Shown in pieces: positions 32,645 to 41,585 of a stretch of 64,000 nucleotides of DNA (positions within the stretch are counted from its first letter, which is position 1; every line of letters starts with the position of its first letter). A program made the translations under genes and the position numbers. The DNA lies in the NCBI GenBank assembly GCA_963793785.1, contig CAWCBH010000003.1, positions 930,001 through 994,000 of the forward strand, read 5' to 3'. Below the pieces are notes generated by a model. That model worked only from the letters and a program-made list of their open reading frames with translations. It had not been told where the DNA came from and made no database searches. This DNA is from CAWCBH01 sp963793785. GTDB taxonomy: Bacteria; Actinomycetota; Thermoleophilia; Solirubrobacterales; 70-9.

Positions 32645-33835
32645 CTAGCCAGTCGGCGGAGCCTCGGACCTGAGCTCACGCCGGACGCGGTTGCGCGCCT
32701 CGCCGTAGCTGACCGTCTCGTAGACGATCATCGCCGCGAGCAGCGCCACCAGAAGCGAGAGGAGCAGCAGCGGCGAGATCTCGATCCCCAGCGGAATCAG
32801 CGCCAGGAGGAGGAACGCGAGTCCGAGCCGCTGGCGGTTCAGCGTCTGGACGTGGCGCAGGCGGAATGCGACCAGGGCCAGCAGATAGGTGGCCACCCCG
32901 CCGAGCAGCGCAAACGCCGGAACCGTCTTCAACGGCTCCTCGACGTCGCCGATGATCTTCTTCAGTCCGAGAGCGACGAGGATGATCCCCGCGACCATCG
33001 GAAAGTGCATGTAGGAGTAGGAGTCCCGCGCCATCGCGTTCTGCTCCCGGCCCGCCTCGGCTTGGGCGAGGCGGCGGGCTGAGACGAGCGCGACGACATC
33101 GAAGTAGAGCCACCACATCGCCGCCGCCAGCCCGATTCCCAGCATCGCCGCGGCGGCGATCCCCCAGGTCAGGCCGAGCTCGGCGCCGACCCCGATCGCG
33201 ACTATCGACTCGCCGAGGGCGATGATCAGGATCAGCCCGTGGCGCTCGGCGAAATGGCCGGCCACGAGCCTCCAGCCCTCGGTCCCGAAGAAGTACGGCG
33301 AGCCCATGTCGAGGACGAGGATCGCTGCCCAGGCGGCGAGTTGTGCGCCTTCGAGGAAGGAGGCGCCGATCAGCAAGCCGACCGAAACCCCGGTGCTGAT
33401 TGCCAGGCCCTGGACGGAGTGGCGCAATCCGGGCTCGTCGCGGCTCGCAAGCACGAAGAGGGCGATATGGGCGGCGCGAACGACGCCGTAGGCGAGGACG
33501 AACTCAAGCGCCAGGCCGCCGAAGGCCTCCAGCACGCAGAGGCTGACGATCAGCAGCCCTCCCATGGCGGCGAAGATCGCCAACCGCACGGCACCCTCCT
33601 CGGGGTCGACGACGCTGGTCAGCCACGCAAAGCCGGTCCACGACCACCAGAGCAGGCCGAGGATCACGAGCCCCTCCGCAAGGCCCTCCCAGGTTGGGTG
33701 GTCGGCCATCAGCGCCGTGCACTGGGTCAGCGCCAGCACGAAGACGAGGTCGAAGAAGAGCTCCAAGGGCGTGACCCTCTCTTCCTCGCGCATCACCGGG
33801 CTCAGCCGAGGCCTGCGCGTCGTCGCCGTCTCCAC
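32645..33835 (-). CDS. Low-temperature requirement A (LtrA) family membrane protein
   Basis: A 396-residue membrane protein with about 10 hydrophobic segments. The LtrA marker is RVTPLELFFDLVFVLALTQ at the N-terminus; DSYSYMHFPMVAGII and AERHGLILIIALGESI are conserved later segments. Function is unknown; the name comes from a Listeria mutant. I choose the GTG at 33835 because its N-terminus (TTRRPRLSPVM) matches the short basic head of the family; TTG 33880 is a longer in-frame option and ATG 33793 a shorter one. Confidence 0.85.
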   Translation of the reverse strand: METATTRRPRLSPVMREEERVTPLELFFDLVFVLALTQCTALMADHPTWEGLAEGLVILGLLWWSWTGFAWLTSVVDPEEGAVRLAIFAAMGGLLIVSLCVLEAFGGLALEFVLAYGVVRAAHIALFVLASRDEPGLRHSVQGLAISTGVSVGLLIGASFLEGAQLAAWAAILVLDMGSPYFFGTEGWRLVAGHFAERHGLILIIALGESIVAIGVGAELGLTWGIAAAAMLGIGLAAAMWWLYFDVVALVSARRLAQAEAGREQNAMARDSYSYMHFPMVAGIILVALGLKKIIGDVEEPLKTVPAFALLGGVATYLLALVAFRLRHVQTLNRQRLGLAFLLLALIPLGIEISPLLLLSLLVALLAAMIVYETVSYGEARNRVRRELRSEAPPTG

Positions 33836-33922
33836 CCGGCAAATCCTTGCAGCCACGCCTTTCGTGACTTCGCGACCCAAGCGTCACATTCGCCCCGCCA
33901 CCCTCCCTCGGTCGCCGGATTC

Positions 33923-34363
33923 ATGTCTCGTCGTCCCGCCGGCCGCAATACTGCCGGCAAAGTGGCTTCCGAAGCTGTCGAGATCGTCAAGCGCGGCTAC
34001 GCCGCCTACGAGGCCGAGGGGATCGAAGGTCTCGTTTCCTTGCTCGATCCGGAAGTCGAGTGGCGAAATCCTCCCGACTCGCCAATTGCCGGCGTCTTCC
34101 ACGGCCACGACGGCGTGCGGGAGTGGCAGCGGCTCACCGACGAGGTTTTCACGGAGCTCCGATTCTGGCCGGAGGAGATCCTCGACGCGCCCGACGGCCG
34201 CGTGATCGCGTTCTTAGTTGCGAAGGCGCGGGGCCGAGGCAGCGAGCTCGCGATCGAGGTGCCGTTCGCCCACGTGATCGACATCCGCGACGGCAAGGTT
34301 GTCGCATTCGCGATGCACTCGAATGTTGCCGAGGCGCGGGCGGCGGTTGGCCTCGAGCCCTAG
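33923..34363 (+). CDS. SnoaL-like polyketide-cyclase-fold protein
   Basis: A 146-residue protein of the SnoaL/NTF2-like fold: EIVKRGYAAYEAEGIEGLVSLL, DPEVEWRNPPDSPIAGVFHG, then GVREWQRLTDEVFTELRF, and the last strands VIAFLVAKARGRGSE, VPFAHVIDIRDGKVVAF. The pattern matches the small stand-alone SnoaL proteins that bind or isomerise hydrophobic compounds; the substrate is unknown. A GTG at 33962 (VASEAVEIVKRG) is a plausible shorter start. It lies 15 bases before efp. A second, related fold is encoded at 50177-50575. Confidence 0.8.
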   Translation: MSRRPAGRNTAGKVASEAVEIVKRGYAAYEAEGIEGLVSLLDPEVEWRNPPDSPIAGVFHGHDGVREWQRLTDEVFTELRFWPEEILDAPDGRVIAFLVAKARGRGSELAIEVPFAHVIDIRDGKVVAFAMHSNVAEARAAVGLEP

Positions 34364-34378
34364 CTACCCTCTGCGCCC

Positions 34379-34939
34379 GTGATCTCCACCAACCAGTTCC
34401 GCAACGGCAGCCACATCGAGATCGACGGGTCGATCTACCGGATCCTCGAGTTCCAGCACGTCAAGCCCGGAAAGGGTGGGGCCTTCGTGCGCACGAAGCT
34501 GCGCAAGATCGACGACGGCAGCGTCCAGGACAAGACCTTCCGGGCCGGCGAGAAGTTCCGGCCGGTGCGGACCGAGTCGCGCAAGATGCAGTACCTCTAC
34601 GACTCCGGCGAGGCGGCGGTCTTCATGGACAGCCGCGACTACGAGCAGATCGAGATCCCCCGCGACCTCGCCGAGGAAGCGATGCAATGGCTGCTTCCCA
34701 ACCAGGACGCCGACGTCCTCTTCGTCGACGAGCGGCCCTCCGACGTCCAGGTGGCGAGCGCGATCGACCTCAAGGTGACCCAGACCGAGCCCGGGGTGAA
34801 AGGCGACACGGCCTCCGGCGGCGGCACCAAACCGGCGACGCTGGAGACCGGCGTCACCGTCCAGGTGCCGCTGTTCATCGAGGAGGGCGAGACCGTTCGA
34901 GTCGACACTCGCAGCGCCGAGTACGTCTCCCGCGCATGA
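34379..34939 (+). CDS. efp: Translation elongation factor P
   Basis: A 186-residue EF-P that relieves ribosome stalling at polyproline stretches. The three OB/KOW domains are all present. The acceptor loop reads KPGKGGAFVR with Lys at about position 32, the site that is beta-lysylated, rhamnosylated (when Arg) or left bare in Actinobacteria. PRDLAEEAMQWL and ASAIDLKVTQTEPGVKGDT follow, and VPLFIEEGETVRVDTR is the C-terminal domain. Start GTG 34379. efp and nusB are neighbours here as in M. tuberculosis Rv2534c-Rv2533c. Confidence 0.95.
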   Translation: MISTNQFRNGSHIEIDGSIYRILEFQHVKPGKGGAFVRTKLRKIDDGSVQDKTFRAGEKFRPVRTESRKMQYLYDSGEAAVFMDSRDYEQIEIPRDLAEEAMQWLLPNQDADVLFVDERPSDVQVASAIDLKVTQTEPGVKGDTASGGGTKPATLETGVTVQVPLFIEEGETVRVDTRSAEYVSRA

Positions 34940-34974
34940 GCCCGCAGCGGGCGACCCACCGGGCGTGAGCGACG

Positions 34975-35352
34975 ATGCGCCGTTCCGACCAGCGCCGCGA
35001 CGCGGTCTTCGCCTGTTACCAGCGCGACGTGACCGGGCGACCGCTGGCGGACCTGATCGCTGACGCAACTCCCTTCACCCGCGAGCTTGCCGAGGGCGTC
35101 GAGGCCCGTCGGCCCGAGCTCGACCAGGCGATCGCGCGTCATGCAAAGGGCTGGTCCCTGGAGCGGATCTCGCCGCTGGACCGAAACATCATGCGCGTCT
35201 GCCTCTTTGAAGTCGCCCACCGCGACGACGTCCCCACCGAGGTGGCCCTCGACGAGGCTGTCGAGCTGGCGAAGCGCTACAGCGGCGCCGACGCGCCGGG
35301 ATTCGTGAACGGGATCCTTGGGGCCGCCGTCCGGGCGGGGGAGGTGGCGTGA
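34975..35352 (+). CDS. nusB: Transcription antitermination factor NusB
   Basis: A 125-residue all-helical RNA-binding protein that assembles with NusE on boxA of rRNA operons. It has the family motifs RRDAVFACYQRDV, ISPLDRNIMRVCLFEVAHRD and PTEVALDEAVELAKRYS, then the end GFVNGILGAAV. Start ATG 34975. Its stop is overlapped by the next small gene (GTGA). Confidence 0.93.
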   Translation: MRRSDQRRDAVFACYQRDVTGRPLADLIADATPFTRELAEGVEARRPELDQAIARHAKGWSLERISPLDRNIMRVCLFEVAHRDDVPTEVALDEAVELAKRYSGADAPGFVNGILGAAVRAGEVA

Positions 35353-35528
35353 ACCGGCTGGCGGAGATCACCGAGCGCCTGGAGGCGATCACGGCGGCGC
35401 TCGGGGACGCCGACACCGGGGACGAGCAGGCCGCCGAGCTGACCAGGGAGGCGGCAGACCTGACGGCCGAGGCGGTCGAGGAGGTGAACCGCAGACTGGG
35501 CGACGAGTCGGGCGAGGAGGCGCGGTGA
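35349..35528 (+). CDS. Small acidic coiled-coil protein between nusB and ispA
   Basis: A 59-residue, strongly acidic and helical protein (MNRLAEITERLEAITAAL..., with EVNRRLGDESGEEAR at the end). It overlaps nusB by GTGA and ispA by GTGA, so it is firmly embedded in the operon. In many bacteria xseB (exonuclease VII small subunit) lies just before ispA. This protein has a similar size and is helical, but lacks the usual XseB start (FEEALAELE...LE). It may be a diverged XseB or an unrelated protein. Confidence 0.65.
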   Translation: MNRLAEITERLEAITAALGDADTGDEQAAELTREAADLTAEAVEEVNRRLGDESGEEAR

Positions 35529-36391
35529 GCGCCTATCCCGAAGACCTCCGGGGCCTGGTCGAGGAGCACCTGGGTGGGCTGCGTTTCGCAACCGGCTCGG
35601 CGACTTTGGGCCTCGAGGAGGCGATGCGCTACTCGCTGTTGGCCGGCGGCAAGCGGATCCGCCCCGTGCTGGCGCTGGCGACGGCCCGGGCTCTCGGCCG
35701 CGAGCCGGAGCGCTATCTCGCCGCTGCCTGCGCGCTGGAGCTGGTCCACACCTATTCGCTGATCCACGACGACCTGCCGGCGATGGACGACGACGAGCTG
35801 CGTCGCGGGATCCCCACCTCGCACGTCAAGTTCGGCGAGCACGTGGCGATTCTTGCCGGCGACGGCCTCTTCGCCGAAGCCGTGCGCCTGTTCTGCGAGC
35901 AGCCCGGCGAGCCCGAGCGGGTGCTGGCGGGACTGCGTGAGCTGGCCGCGGCGACGGGGGTGGACGGGATGGTCGGCGGCCAGTACGTCGACGTCACCCA
36001 GGGCGAGCTCGACGCGGAGCAACTGCGGTCGCTGCACGACCTCAAGACCGGACGCCTGATCTCGGCCAGCGTCGGGGTCGTGATCCAGCTCGAGGCGCTC
36101 AGCGAACCTGAGACAATTCCCTACCGGCGCTTCGCGGATGAGCTCGGGGTCCTGTTCCAGATCGTCGACGACATCCTCGACGTGACAGGCAGCGACGAAC
36201 AGCTCGGAAAGCCGCACGGAAGCGACGAGCGACATGGAAAACTCACCTACGTCAGCCTGTTTGGACTCGACCGAGCACGCGAGCTGGCCACCGACTCCCA
36301 CGCAAGGGCCGCCGCGGCGCTGGCGGAGGCCAACGGGGAGACGACCGACCTGAGCGCGGTCGCCGAGTACATCTTCACGAGGCACGAATGA
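35525..36391 (+). CDS. ispA: Polyprenyl (farnesyl/geranylgeranyl) diphosphate synthase
   Basis: A 288-residue prenyltransferase. The first Asp-rich motif is DDLPAMDDD and the second is DDILD, both needed to bind the diphosphates via Mg; GGKRIRPVLALA and HDLKTGRLI are also typical. It condenses IPP and DMAPP into C15 or C20 chains. Start GTG 35525, overlapping the preceding stop, and dxs overlaps its end (ATGA), linking early and later isoprenoid steps in one operon. Confidence 0.92.
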   Translation: MSAYPEDLRGLVEEHLGGLRFATGSATLGLEEAMRYSLLAGGKRIRPVLALATARALGREPERYLAAACALELVHTYSLIHDDLPAMDDDELRRGIPTSHVKFGEHVAILAGDGLFAEAVRLFCEQPGEPERVLAGLRELAAATGVDGMVGGQYVDVTQGELDAEQLRSLHDLKTGRLISASVGVVIQLEALSEPETIPYRRFADELGVLFQIVDDILDVTGSDEQLGKPHGSDERHGKLTYVSLFGLDRARELATDSHARAAAALAEANGETTDLSAVAEYIFTRHE

Positions 36392-38421
36392 GCAGCGACA
36401 AAGACGACAAAGCCGAGAACCCGCCGCCCCTGCTGCCCGGGATCGAGTCCCCTGCGGACCTGAAGGAGCTCGACGAGGAGCAGCTGACCCAGGTAGCGCA
36501 GGAGATGCGCACCTACATCATCGACGTGATCGGCGAGATCGGCGGTCACTTCGGCGCCAACCTCGGCACTTGCGAGCTTGCGGTCGCGCTGCACAGCCTG
36601 CTGGAGAGCCCGCGCGACAAGGTCCTCTGGGACGTCGGGCACCAGGCCTATCCGCACAAGGTCCTGACCGGCCGTCGCGACCGCTTGCCGACGATCCGCC
36701 AGTACGAGGGCCTGGCCCCGTTCTGCTCGATCTTCGAGTCCGAGCACGACATCATGGGCGCCGGGCATGCGTCGACCTCGGTCGGCTACGCGGTCGGGCT
36801 CAAGGAGGCGATGCGCCACGGCATCGGCACCGACGGCAAGGTCGTCGCCGTGATCGGCGACGGCGCCCTGACCGGGGGAGTCGCCTACGAGGCGCTGCAC
36901 GCTGCCGGCGGCCTGCAGACGCCGATCGTGATCGTCCTCAACGACAACGGGATGTCGATCTCCCCCAACGTCGGCGCCCTCTCGGGCTACTTCAACCGGG
37001 TGCGACTCAACCCGCGCCTCTACCACGCCCGCGAGGGGGTCGAGGACAGGCTCACGAAGCTGCCGCTCGGGCTCGGCAAGCGGATCGAGCGGCTCGGCCC
37101 CGAGATCAAGTCGGCGATCAAGGCCTACTGGGCGCCGGGGCTCCTCTTCGAGGAGCTCGACCTCGCCTACGTCGGGGTGATCGACGGCCACGACGTCAAG
37201 GCGCTGCGCAAGGCGCTCGACGAGGCGTTCGAGGCGGACCGGCCGGTGGTCGTCCACATCCAGACGGTGAAGGGGAAGGGCTTCGCTCCGGCCGAGGAGG
37301 GCGGCCTGGAAGGGATGGAGAAGTGGCATGCGGCCAAGCCCGGGTCGATCGTCGGCGGCAAGCCGGCCACGAAGCGAAAGGTCGTCGCGGTCAAGGAATC
37401 CGACGCCCCCGACTCGATCGCCCCCGAACGCCTCGAGAAGCCGCCCGCGCCGGCCACGCCGCCGCAGTACACCCAGGTCTTTGGCGACGCGATCGTGGCC
37501 GAGGCCCGCCGCGACCCGCGGGTGATCGGCATCACCGCCGCGATGGCGGGGGGGACCGGACTGCAGAAGCTCGCCGACGAGGTGCCCGAGCAGTACTACG
37601 ACGTCGGGATCGCTGAGCAGAACGGGGTCTTGCTGGCCAGCGGCCTCGCCCTCCAGGGCGCCAAGCCGGTCTGCGCGATCTACTCGACCTTCCTGCAGCG
37701 CGCCTACGACCAGATCATCCACGACGTCTGCCTGCAGGAGCTCGACGTCACCTTCGCGATGGACCGCGCCGGACTGGTCGGCGACGACGGTCCAACCCAC
37801 CACGGCGCTTTCGACGTCTCCTACCTCCGGCCGCTGCCGAACGTGGTCCTGATGGCCCCCCGCGACGAGGCGATGCTGGTCCACATGCTGCGGACGGCGA
37901 TTGCTCACCAGGGCCCCGCGGCGCTGCGTTACCCACGCGGGGCGGCGGAGGGGGTCGAGCTGCCGCCCGAGCCGCAGCCGATCCGGATCGGCACCGGGGA
38001 GTTGATCTCCCAGGGCGAGCAGGTGGCGCTGGTCGGCTATGGGTACGGGGTCCAGGTGGCCTTGGCCGCGCGCGACGTCCTCAACGGCCACGACCTCGAC
38101 CCGACCGTCGCCGACGCCCGCTTCGCCAAGCCCCTCGACACCGAGCTGGTCGAGCGCCTGGCGCTCCAGCACGACCTCCTGGTGACGATCGAGGAGAACG
38201 TGCTGCCGGGCGGGTTCGGCTCCGCGGTGCTCGAGCACCTCGAGGACGCATTCGCCGATCGCCCCGACGATCGCGCCAGGGTGCTGCGAATCGGGCTACC
38301 GGACCGCTACGTCACCCATGGGAAGCCGGCGCTTCTGCGCGAGGAGGTCGGCTTCACCGGCGAGGACGTGGCCGAAAGGGTGCTCGCCGCGACCCGGTCC
38401 CCGCAGGCCGTCCTGGGCTGA
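36388..38421 (+). CDS. dxs: 1-deoxy-D-xylulose-5-phosphate synthase
   Basis: A 677-residue thiamine-diphosphate enzyme, the first step of the MEP isoprenoid pathway. The TPP region shows VIGDGALTGGVAYEAL and LNDNGMSISPN, and VLWDVGHQAYPHKVLTGRR lies before it. The pyrimidine domain has DVGIAEQNGVLLASGLALQG and GPTHHGAFD. The C-terminal transketolase domain begins around residue 560. An unusually long acidic N-terminus (MSSDKDDKAENPPPLLPG) precedes the catalytic core. Coupled to ispA (ATGA). Confidence 0.95.
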   Translation: MSSDKDDKAENPPPLLPGIESPADLKELDEEQLTQVAQEMRTYIIDVIGEIGGHFGANLGTCELAVALHSLLESPRDKVLWDVGHQAYPHKVLTGRRDRLPTIRQYEGLAPFCSIFESEHDIMGAGHASTSVGYAVGLKEAMRHGIGTDGKVVAVIGDGALTGGVAYEALHAAGGLQTPIVIVLNDNGMSISPNVGALSGYFNRVRLNPRLYHAREGVEDRLTKLPLGLGKRIERLGPEIKSAIKAYWAPGLLFEELDLAYVGVIDGHDVKALRKALDEAFEADRPVVVHIQTVKGKGFAPAEEGGLEGMEKWHAAKPGSIVGGKPATKRKVVAVKESDAPDSIAPERLEKPPAPATPPQYTQVFGDAIVAEARRDPRVIGITAAMAGGTGLQKLADEVPEQYYDVGIAEQNGVLLASGLALQGAKPVCAIYSTFLQRAYDQIIHDVCLQELDVTFAMDRAGLVGDDGPTHHGAFDVSYLRPLPNVVLMAPRDEAMLVHMLRTAIAHQGPAALRYPRGAAEGVELPPEPQPIRIGTGELISQGEQVALVGYGYGVQVALAARDVLNGHDLDPTVADARFAKPLDTELVERLALQHDLLVTIEENVLPGGFGSAVLEHLEDAFADRPDDRARVLRIGLPDRYVTHGKPALLREEVGFTGEDVAERVLAATRSPQAVLG

Positions 38422-38448
38422 TCTGTCAGCCGGCTTGGCTCGGTGAGC

Positions 38449-39066
38449 TCACCGGCGGCGAAGCCGGTAGAAGCGTTCGTCGAACCGGAAGAATCGTGCG
38501 ACCGCGTCCGGCTGGGAGTCGGCGATTTCCACATCCGTGATCGCCCAGTCGGGGAATGCGGCCTCCACGTCGCCTCGGCTGGCGCCGCGCGGTAAAGGTC
38601 CGCGGCGGCGCGGCCCGAAGACGTCCAGCAGAACGCTCGCATCGTCGGTGGTGATCGCGGTCACTTCGCGCCCCATCGCCATGCGCTGGTCGTCGGTCAA
38701 CCCGTGAAAGGTCCCGGTGTCGAGGACCAAGCGAAAGCCGCTGCCGACGTCGCTGGACTGCAGGTTTGCCACGTCGGCGTTGACGAGGCGCATGTCGACG
38801 GCCGCATCCCGGGCTCGTTCGCGTCCACGCTCCAGAGCCTGCTCGACTACATCGACTCCGGTGACGTCCCATCCTCGCTGGACGAGCCTGACGCCCCACA
38901 CCGCGCTTCCGCAACCGAGATCGAGGGCCGCGCCGTACGGTGGTTCGCGTCCCGACTCCTCACGATCGAGGAGCTCGGCGAGCTTGTCGGCGAACGGAGG
39001 ATGCTCGGCGAGGTCCTCCCAGGGGTGAAAGCCGAGCCGGTAGAACAGTCGGTAAGGGACTGCCAC
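38449..39066 (-). CDS. Class I SAM-dependent methyltransferase
   Basis: A 205-residue methyltransferase. ALDLGCGSAVWGV is motif I, VTGVDVVEQAL motif II, and LVLDTGTFHGL motif IV. The N-terminal MAVPYRLFYRLGFHPWE is typical of a small-molecule methyltransferase group (thiopurine- or tellurite-resistance-like). The acceptor is unknown. It begins three bases after the stop of the DUF6458-like gene and so is probably its operon partner; its end faces dxs. Confidence 0.82.
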   Translation of the reverse strand: MAVPYRLFYRLGFHPWEDLAEHPPFADKLAELLDREESGREPPYGAALDLGCGSAVWGVRLVQRGWDVTGVDVVEQALERGRERARDAAVDMRLVNADVANLQSSDVGSGFRLVLDTGTFHGLTDDQRMAMGREVTAITTDDASVLLDVFGPRRRGPLPRGASRGDVEAAFPDWAITDVEIADSQPDAVARFFRFDERFYRLRRR

Positions 39067-39069
39067 GCT

Positions 39070-39325
39070 TCAGTAGCGGCGATCGTCGGGTGGCCGCTCG
39101 ACCACCCGCTCCCGCTCGACCGGCTGCTCGACGACGCGGTCGCGCTTGCGCTCGCGGTCGGACCAGATCGCCTCCTGGACGAAGTAGAGGACCAGCCCGG
39201 CCGCTCCGGCGATCATCAGGATCAGCCCGATCGTGTCCATCTCGACGTCCTGGATGTCGAAGTTGGTCGCGTAGCGGAGGATCGCTCCGGCGGCAAGCAG
39301 GAAATATTGCGGCGGCGATCGTCAT
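39070..39325 (-). CDS. DUF6458-like small membrane protein; frame broken once
   Basis: About 84 residues if repaired. With one base removed from the CC at 39300-39301 (minus strand) the N-terminus is MTIAAAIFLLAAGAILRY and runs directly into ATNFDIQDVEMDTIG, LILMIAGAAGLVLYFV and a charged tail VVEQPVERERVVERPPDDRRY. This is the DUF6458 pattern: two membrane helices with an acidic turn between them and a short charged tail. Function is unknown. It sits directly before the methyltransferase. As written, the ATG frame diverges after eight residues. Confidence 0.6.
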
Positions 39326-39439
39326 CTCGCCGAGCAATCTACCCGTGCCGTCGGCTGCGCAAACGGCGAAGCGCCGGCTGCCTTGACGGCTGCCGGGAGG
39401 CCGGGATACGGTCGTCGTGATCCCAACCAGGAGGCCTTG

Positions 39440-39719
39440 ATGAGTGTTGTCATTCGCTACAGCCCGACCGGTCTGACGAAGGAGAAGTACGACGAGGTGA
39501 GCAACGGAATGGAAGGGTCCGGCTCCTGGCCACCGGACGGGCTCGACATGCACGTCTGCTTCGGCAGCGACGGCGACCTACGGGTCAGCGAGATCTGGGA
39601 CTCCGAGCAGCAGTGGCGGACGTTCAGCGAGCAGCTGCTGCCGGCGCTGGAGAAGGCCGGGCGTGCAGACCGCCGGCGATCCCGAGGTCTTCGAGGTGCA
39701 CGAGCTGCAGAAGCGCTAG
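39440..39719 (+). CDS. Small ferredoxin-fold, monooxygenase-like protein; frame broken once
   Basis: About 92 residues if repaired. MSVVIRYSPTGLTKEKYDEV, then LDMHVCFGSDGDLRVSEIWDS and QQWRTFSEQLLPAL form a dimeric alpha-beta-barrel pattern common to small actinobacterial proteins of the antibiotic-biosynthesis-monooxygenase/EthD type. A single extra G in GGG at 39659-39661 separates this from the usual ending VQTAGDPEVFEVHELQKR. A GGAGG site sits ahead of the ATG at 39440. Function is unknown, possibly a small heme or substrate binder. Confidence 0.6.
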
Positions 39720-39737
39720 CGCGAGGCGCCCACCGGG

Positions 39738-41444
39738 CTAGCGGGCCGACGCGGCAGGCGTCTCGCTGGAGGGCCGACCGGCGCCGGTCTCCTCGGCCCC
39801 GAGAAGCCTGTGCACGAGCTGGATCGCGATCGAGCCCTCGCCGACAGCCGAAGCGACCCGCTTGACCGATCCGTGCCTCACATCACCGGCGGCGAAGACA
39901 CCGGGCATGCTCGTCTCCAGCGAGAAGGGCTGCCGGTCGAGCGGGAATCCGGAACCGGCGTCGACGTCTTCGCCGGTCAGCAGATAGCCATCCGGGTCCC
40001 TGGCGATCTCGTCCGGAAGCCAGTTGGTGTGGGGGCGGGCGCCGATCAGCACGAAGAGGCCATCGGCCGCGACCGTTTCAGACTCTCCGCCGGTGCGGTC
40101 TCGCAAAACGAGGTGCTGGAGCCGCCCGTCGCCTCCGCCGCCGATCACCTCGGTGCCGGTGCGCACCTCGACGTTCGGGGTCGCCTGTAGCTGCTGAAGC
40201 AGGTAGTGCGACATCGTCAGCGATTCGGCCCGGACCACCAGCGTGACACTGCGGGCGAAGCGGGCGAGATGGAGGGCGGCCTGACCGGCCGAGTTCGCGC
40301 CGCCGACGACGTAGACGTCCTTGCCCGCCATCGCATGGCCCTCGGAGACCGGCCCGCCGTAGAAGACCCCGGCGCCGATCAGAGCCTCGAGGCTCGGTAG
40401 GTCCAGGCGCCGATAGCTGGAGCCGGTGGTGAGGATCACCGCTCGGGCGTTTACCCGCAAATCCTCGGCGATCGTCACCGACAGTCGGTCCCCGACCCGC
40501 TCGAGGCTCGTCGCCCGCTGCATGAACGCGAAGCTCGCACCGAAGACCCAGGCCTGCTCGTAGGCCTGCTCGGCGAGCTGGCTGCCGGTGACCCCGCGCG
40601 GGAAGCCGAGGTAGTTGCGGATCTGCGAGCTCGAGGTCGCCTGTCCCCCGATCCCGCCCTCGTCGAGGACGAAGGTGTTGAGGCCCTCGGAGGCACCGTA
40701 GACCGCTGCCGAGAGTCCGGCCGGCCCCGCGCCGGCGATGATCACGTCGAATTCATTCCTCTCGACGTCGACGAAGCTGCCCGTGGCCTGCGCGATCTCG
40801 AGGTTCGTGGGGTCACTCAGAATTCGCCCGTCGGGCAGGACCATCATCGGAAGCTTTTCGCCGGGGCCTGCCAGGGCGAGCAGCTCTCGCCCTTTCGCCG
40901 AGTCAGCCAGGCAGAAGGCGTGTGGAGTCGCGCATCGCTGAAGCACGTCTCGCAGCTCATACGCCCTGCCGGACCACTCCTCGCCGACGATGTGGATGGT
41001 GTGCGGGGCCGTGCGCCTGGCCTTCGTCCATTCGAGCAGGAAGCTGGTGATCGCCTGGTGAAACAGCTCGTCCGGTGAGTCGGAGGGTCTGAGGACGTAG
41101 TAGTCGATCCGCCCGACCGCCATGGAGTCGAAGATCGCCTCCGCGGTCTCGCGCTCCGCCCACGCCCCCCAGGGCACGAGCAGTGCCCGCTTGGTGTGGG
41201 GGTGCAATTGCCGAACCCGCTCCAGCAGCTCGGAGCCGGTCGTCTCCGGGTGCCACTGACCCGCCAGCACCAAGGCCATCTCCTCCTCGTCCTCAGCGAG
41301 CTGCTCGACAAGCCTGAGCGCCTCTTCGGAAGACCCGGTGCAGGTAATGCGATAGTCGCTCCCGTAGCGCTCGGTCAGCTCCCGCTCGACGTCGCTCAAG
41401 GCTGCCGGCTCGGACTCGAGAGCTAAGAGGACAGGTGCGGACAT
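39738..41444 (-). CDS. Receiver-like / thioredoxin-like / thioredoxin-reductase-like fusion
   Basis: A 568-residue protein. Residues 1-130 resemble a response-regulator receiver, but the phospho-Asp strand reads ALVLAGQWHPETTG, with no Asp at the expected place. Residues about 140-225 resemble a thioredoxin or glutaredoxin fold (HTIHIVGEEWSGRAYELRD, LPMMVLPDGRIL). The rest is a thioredoxin-reductase-like flavoprotein with IIAGAGPAGLSAAVYGA (FAD), VYVVGGANSAGQAALHLA (NAD(P)H) and PGVFAAGDVRHGS. The redox CxxC of TrxR, expected near GVFYGGPVSEGHAMAGK, is absent. Fusions of this shape occur in several Actinobacteria; function is unknown, perhaps NAD(P)H-dependent redox signalling. Confidence 0.85.
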   Translation of the reverse strand: MSAPVLLALESEPAALSDVERELTERYGSDYRITCTGSSEEALRLVEQLAEDEEEMALVLAGQWHPETTGSELLERVRQLHPHTKRALLVPWGAWAERETAEAIFDSMAVGRIDYYVLRPSDSPDELFHQAITSFLLEWTKARRTAPHTIHIVGEEWSGRAYELRDVLQRCATPHAFCLADSAKGRELLALAGPGEKLPMMVLPDGRILSDPTNLEIAQATGSFVDVERNEFDVIIAGAGPAGLSAAVYGASEGLNTFVLDEGGIGGQATSSSQIRNYLGFPRGVTGSQLAEQAYEQAWVFGASFAFMQRATSLERVGDRLSVTIAEDLRVNARAVILTTGSSYRRLDLPSLEALIGAGVFYGGPVSEGHAMAGKDVYVVGGANSAGQAALHLARFARSVTLVVRAESLTMSHYLLQQLQATPNVEVRTGTEVIGGGGDGRLQHLVLRDRTGGESETVAADGLFVLIGARPHTNWLPDEIARDPDGYLLTGEDVDAGSGFPLDRQPFSLETSMPGVFAAGDVRHGSVKRVASAVGEGSIAIQLVHRLLGAEETGAGRPSSETPAASAR

Positions 41445-41484
41445 CTGCGTTTCGAAACTCTAGACAGCCGGGGCCCGCCGCCGG

Positions 41485-41520
41485 CAAAAAAGACGCCCCG
41501 CCTGGGAGGGCGGGGCGTCT
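41485..41520 (-). terminator. Rho-independent terminator for the minus-strand membrane-protein gene
   Basis: AGACGCCCCGCC (41491-41502) pairs with GGCGGGGCGTCT (41509-41520) over 12 perfect pairs with a six-base loop, and on the minus strand the hairpin is followed by six T (41490 to 41485). It lies 66 bases after the stop of the gene at 41586-41939. Confidence 0.88.
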
Positions 41521-41585
41521 GGGGTACTACAGGGAGGAGAGATATGTATCTCTATATGTGGATCTGTGGGAGGTAGGTGGGCTCT

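Noticed and set aside
39111..39180. Arg/Glu/Val-rich repeat in the tail of the DUF6458-like gene as a separate repeat element
   Set aside because: It is an in-frame charged tail (VVEQPVERERVVERPP) with short amino-acid repetition, ordinary for this family.
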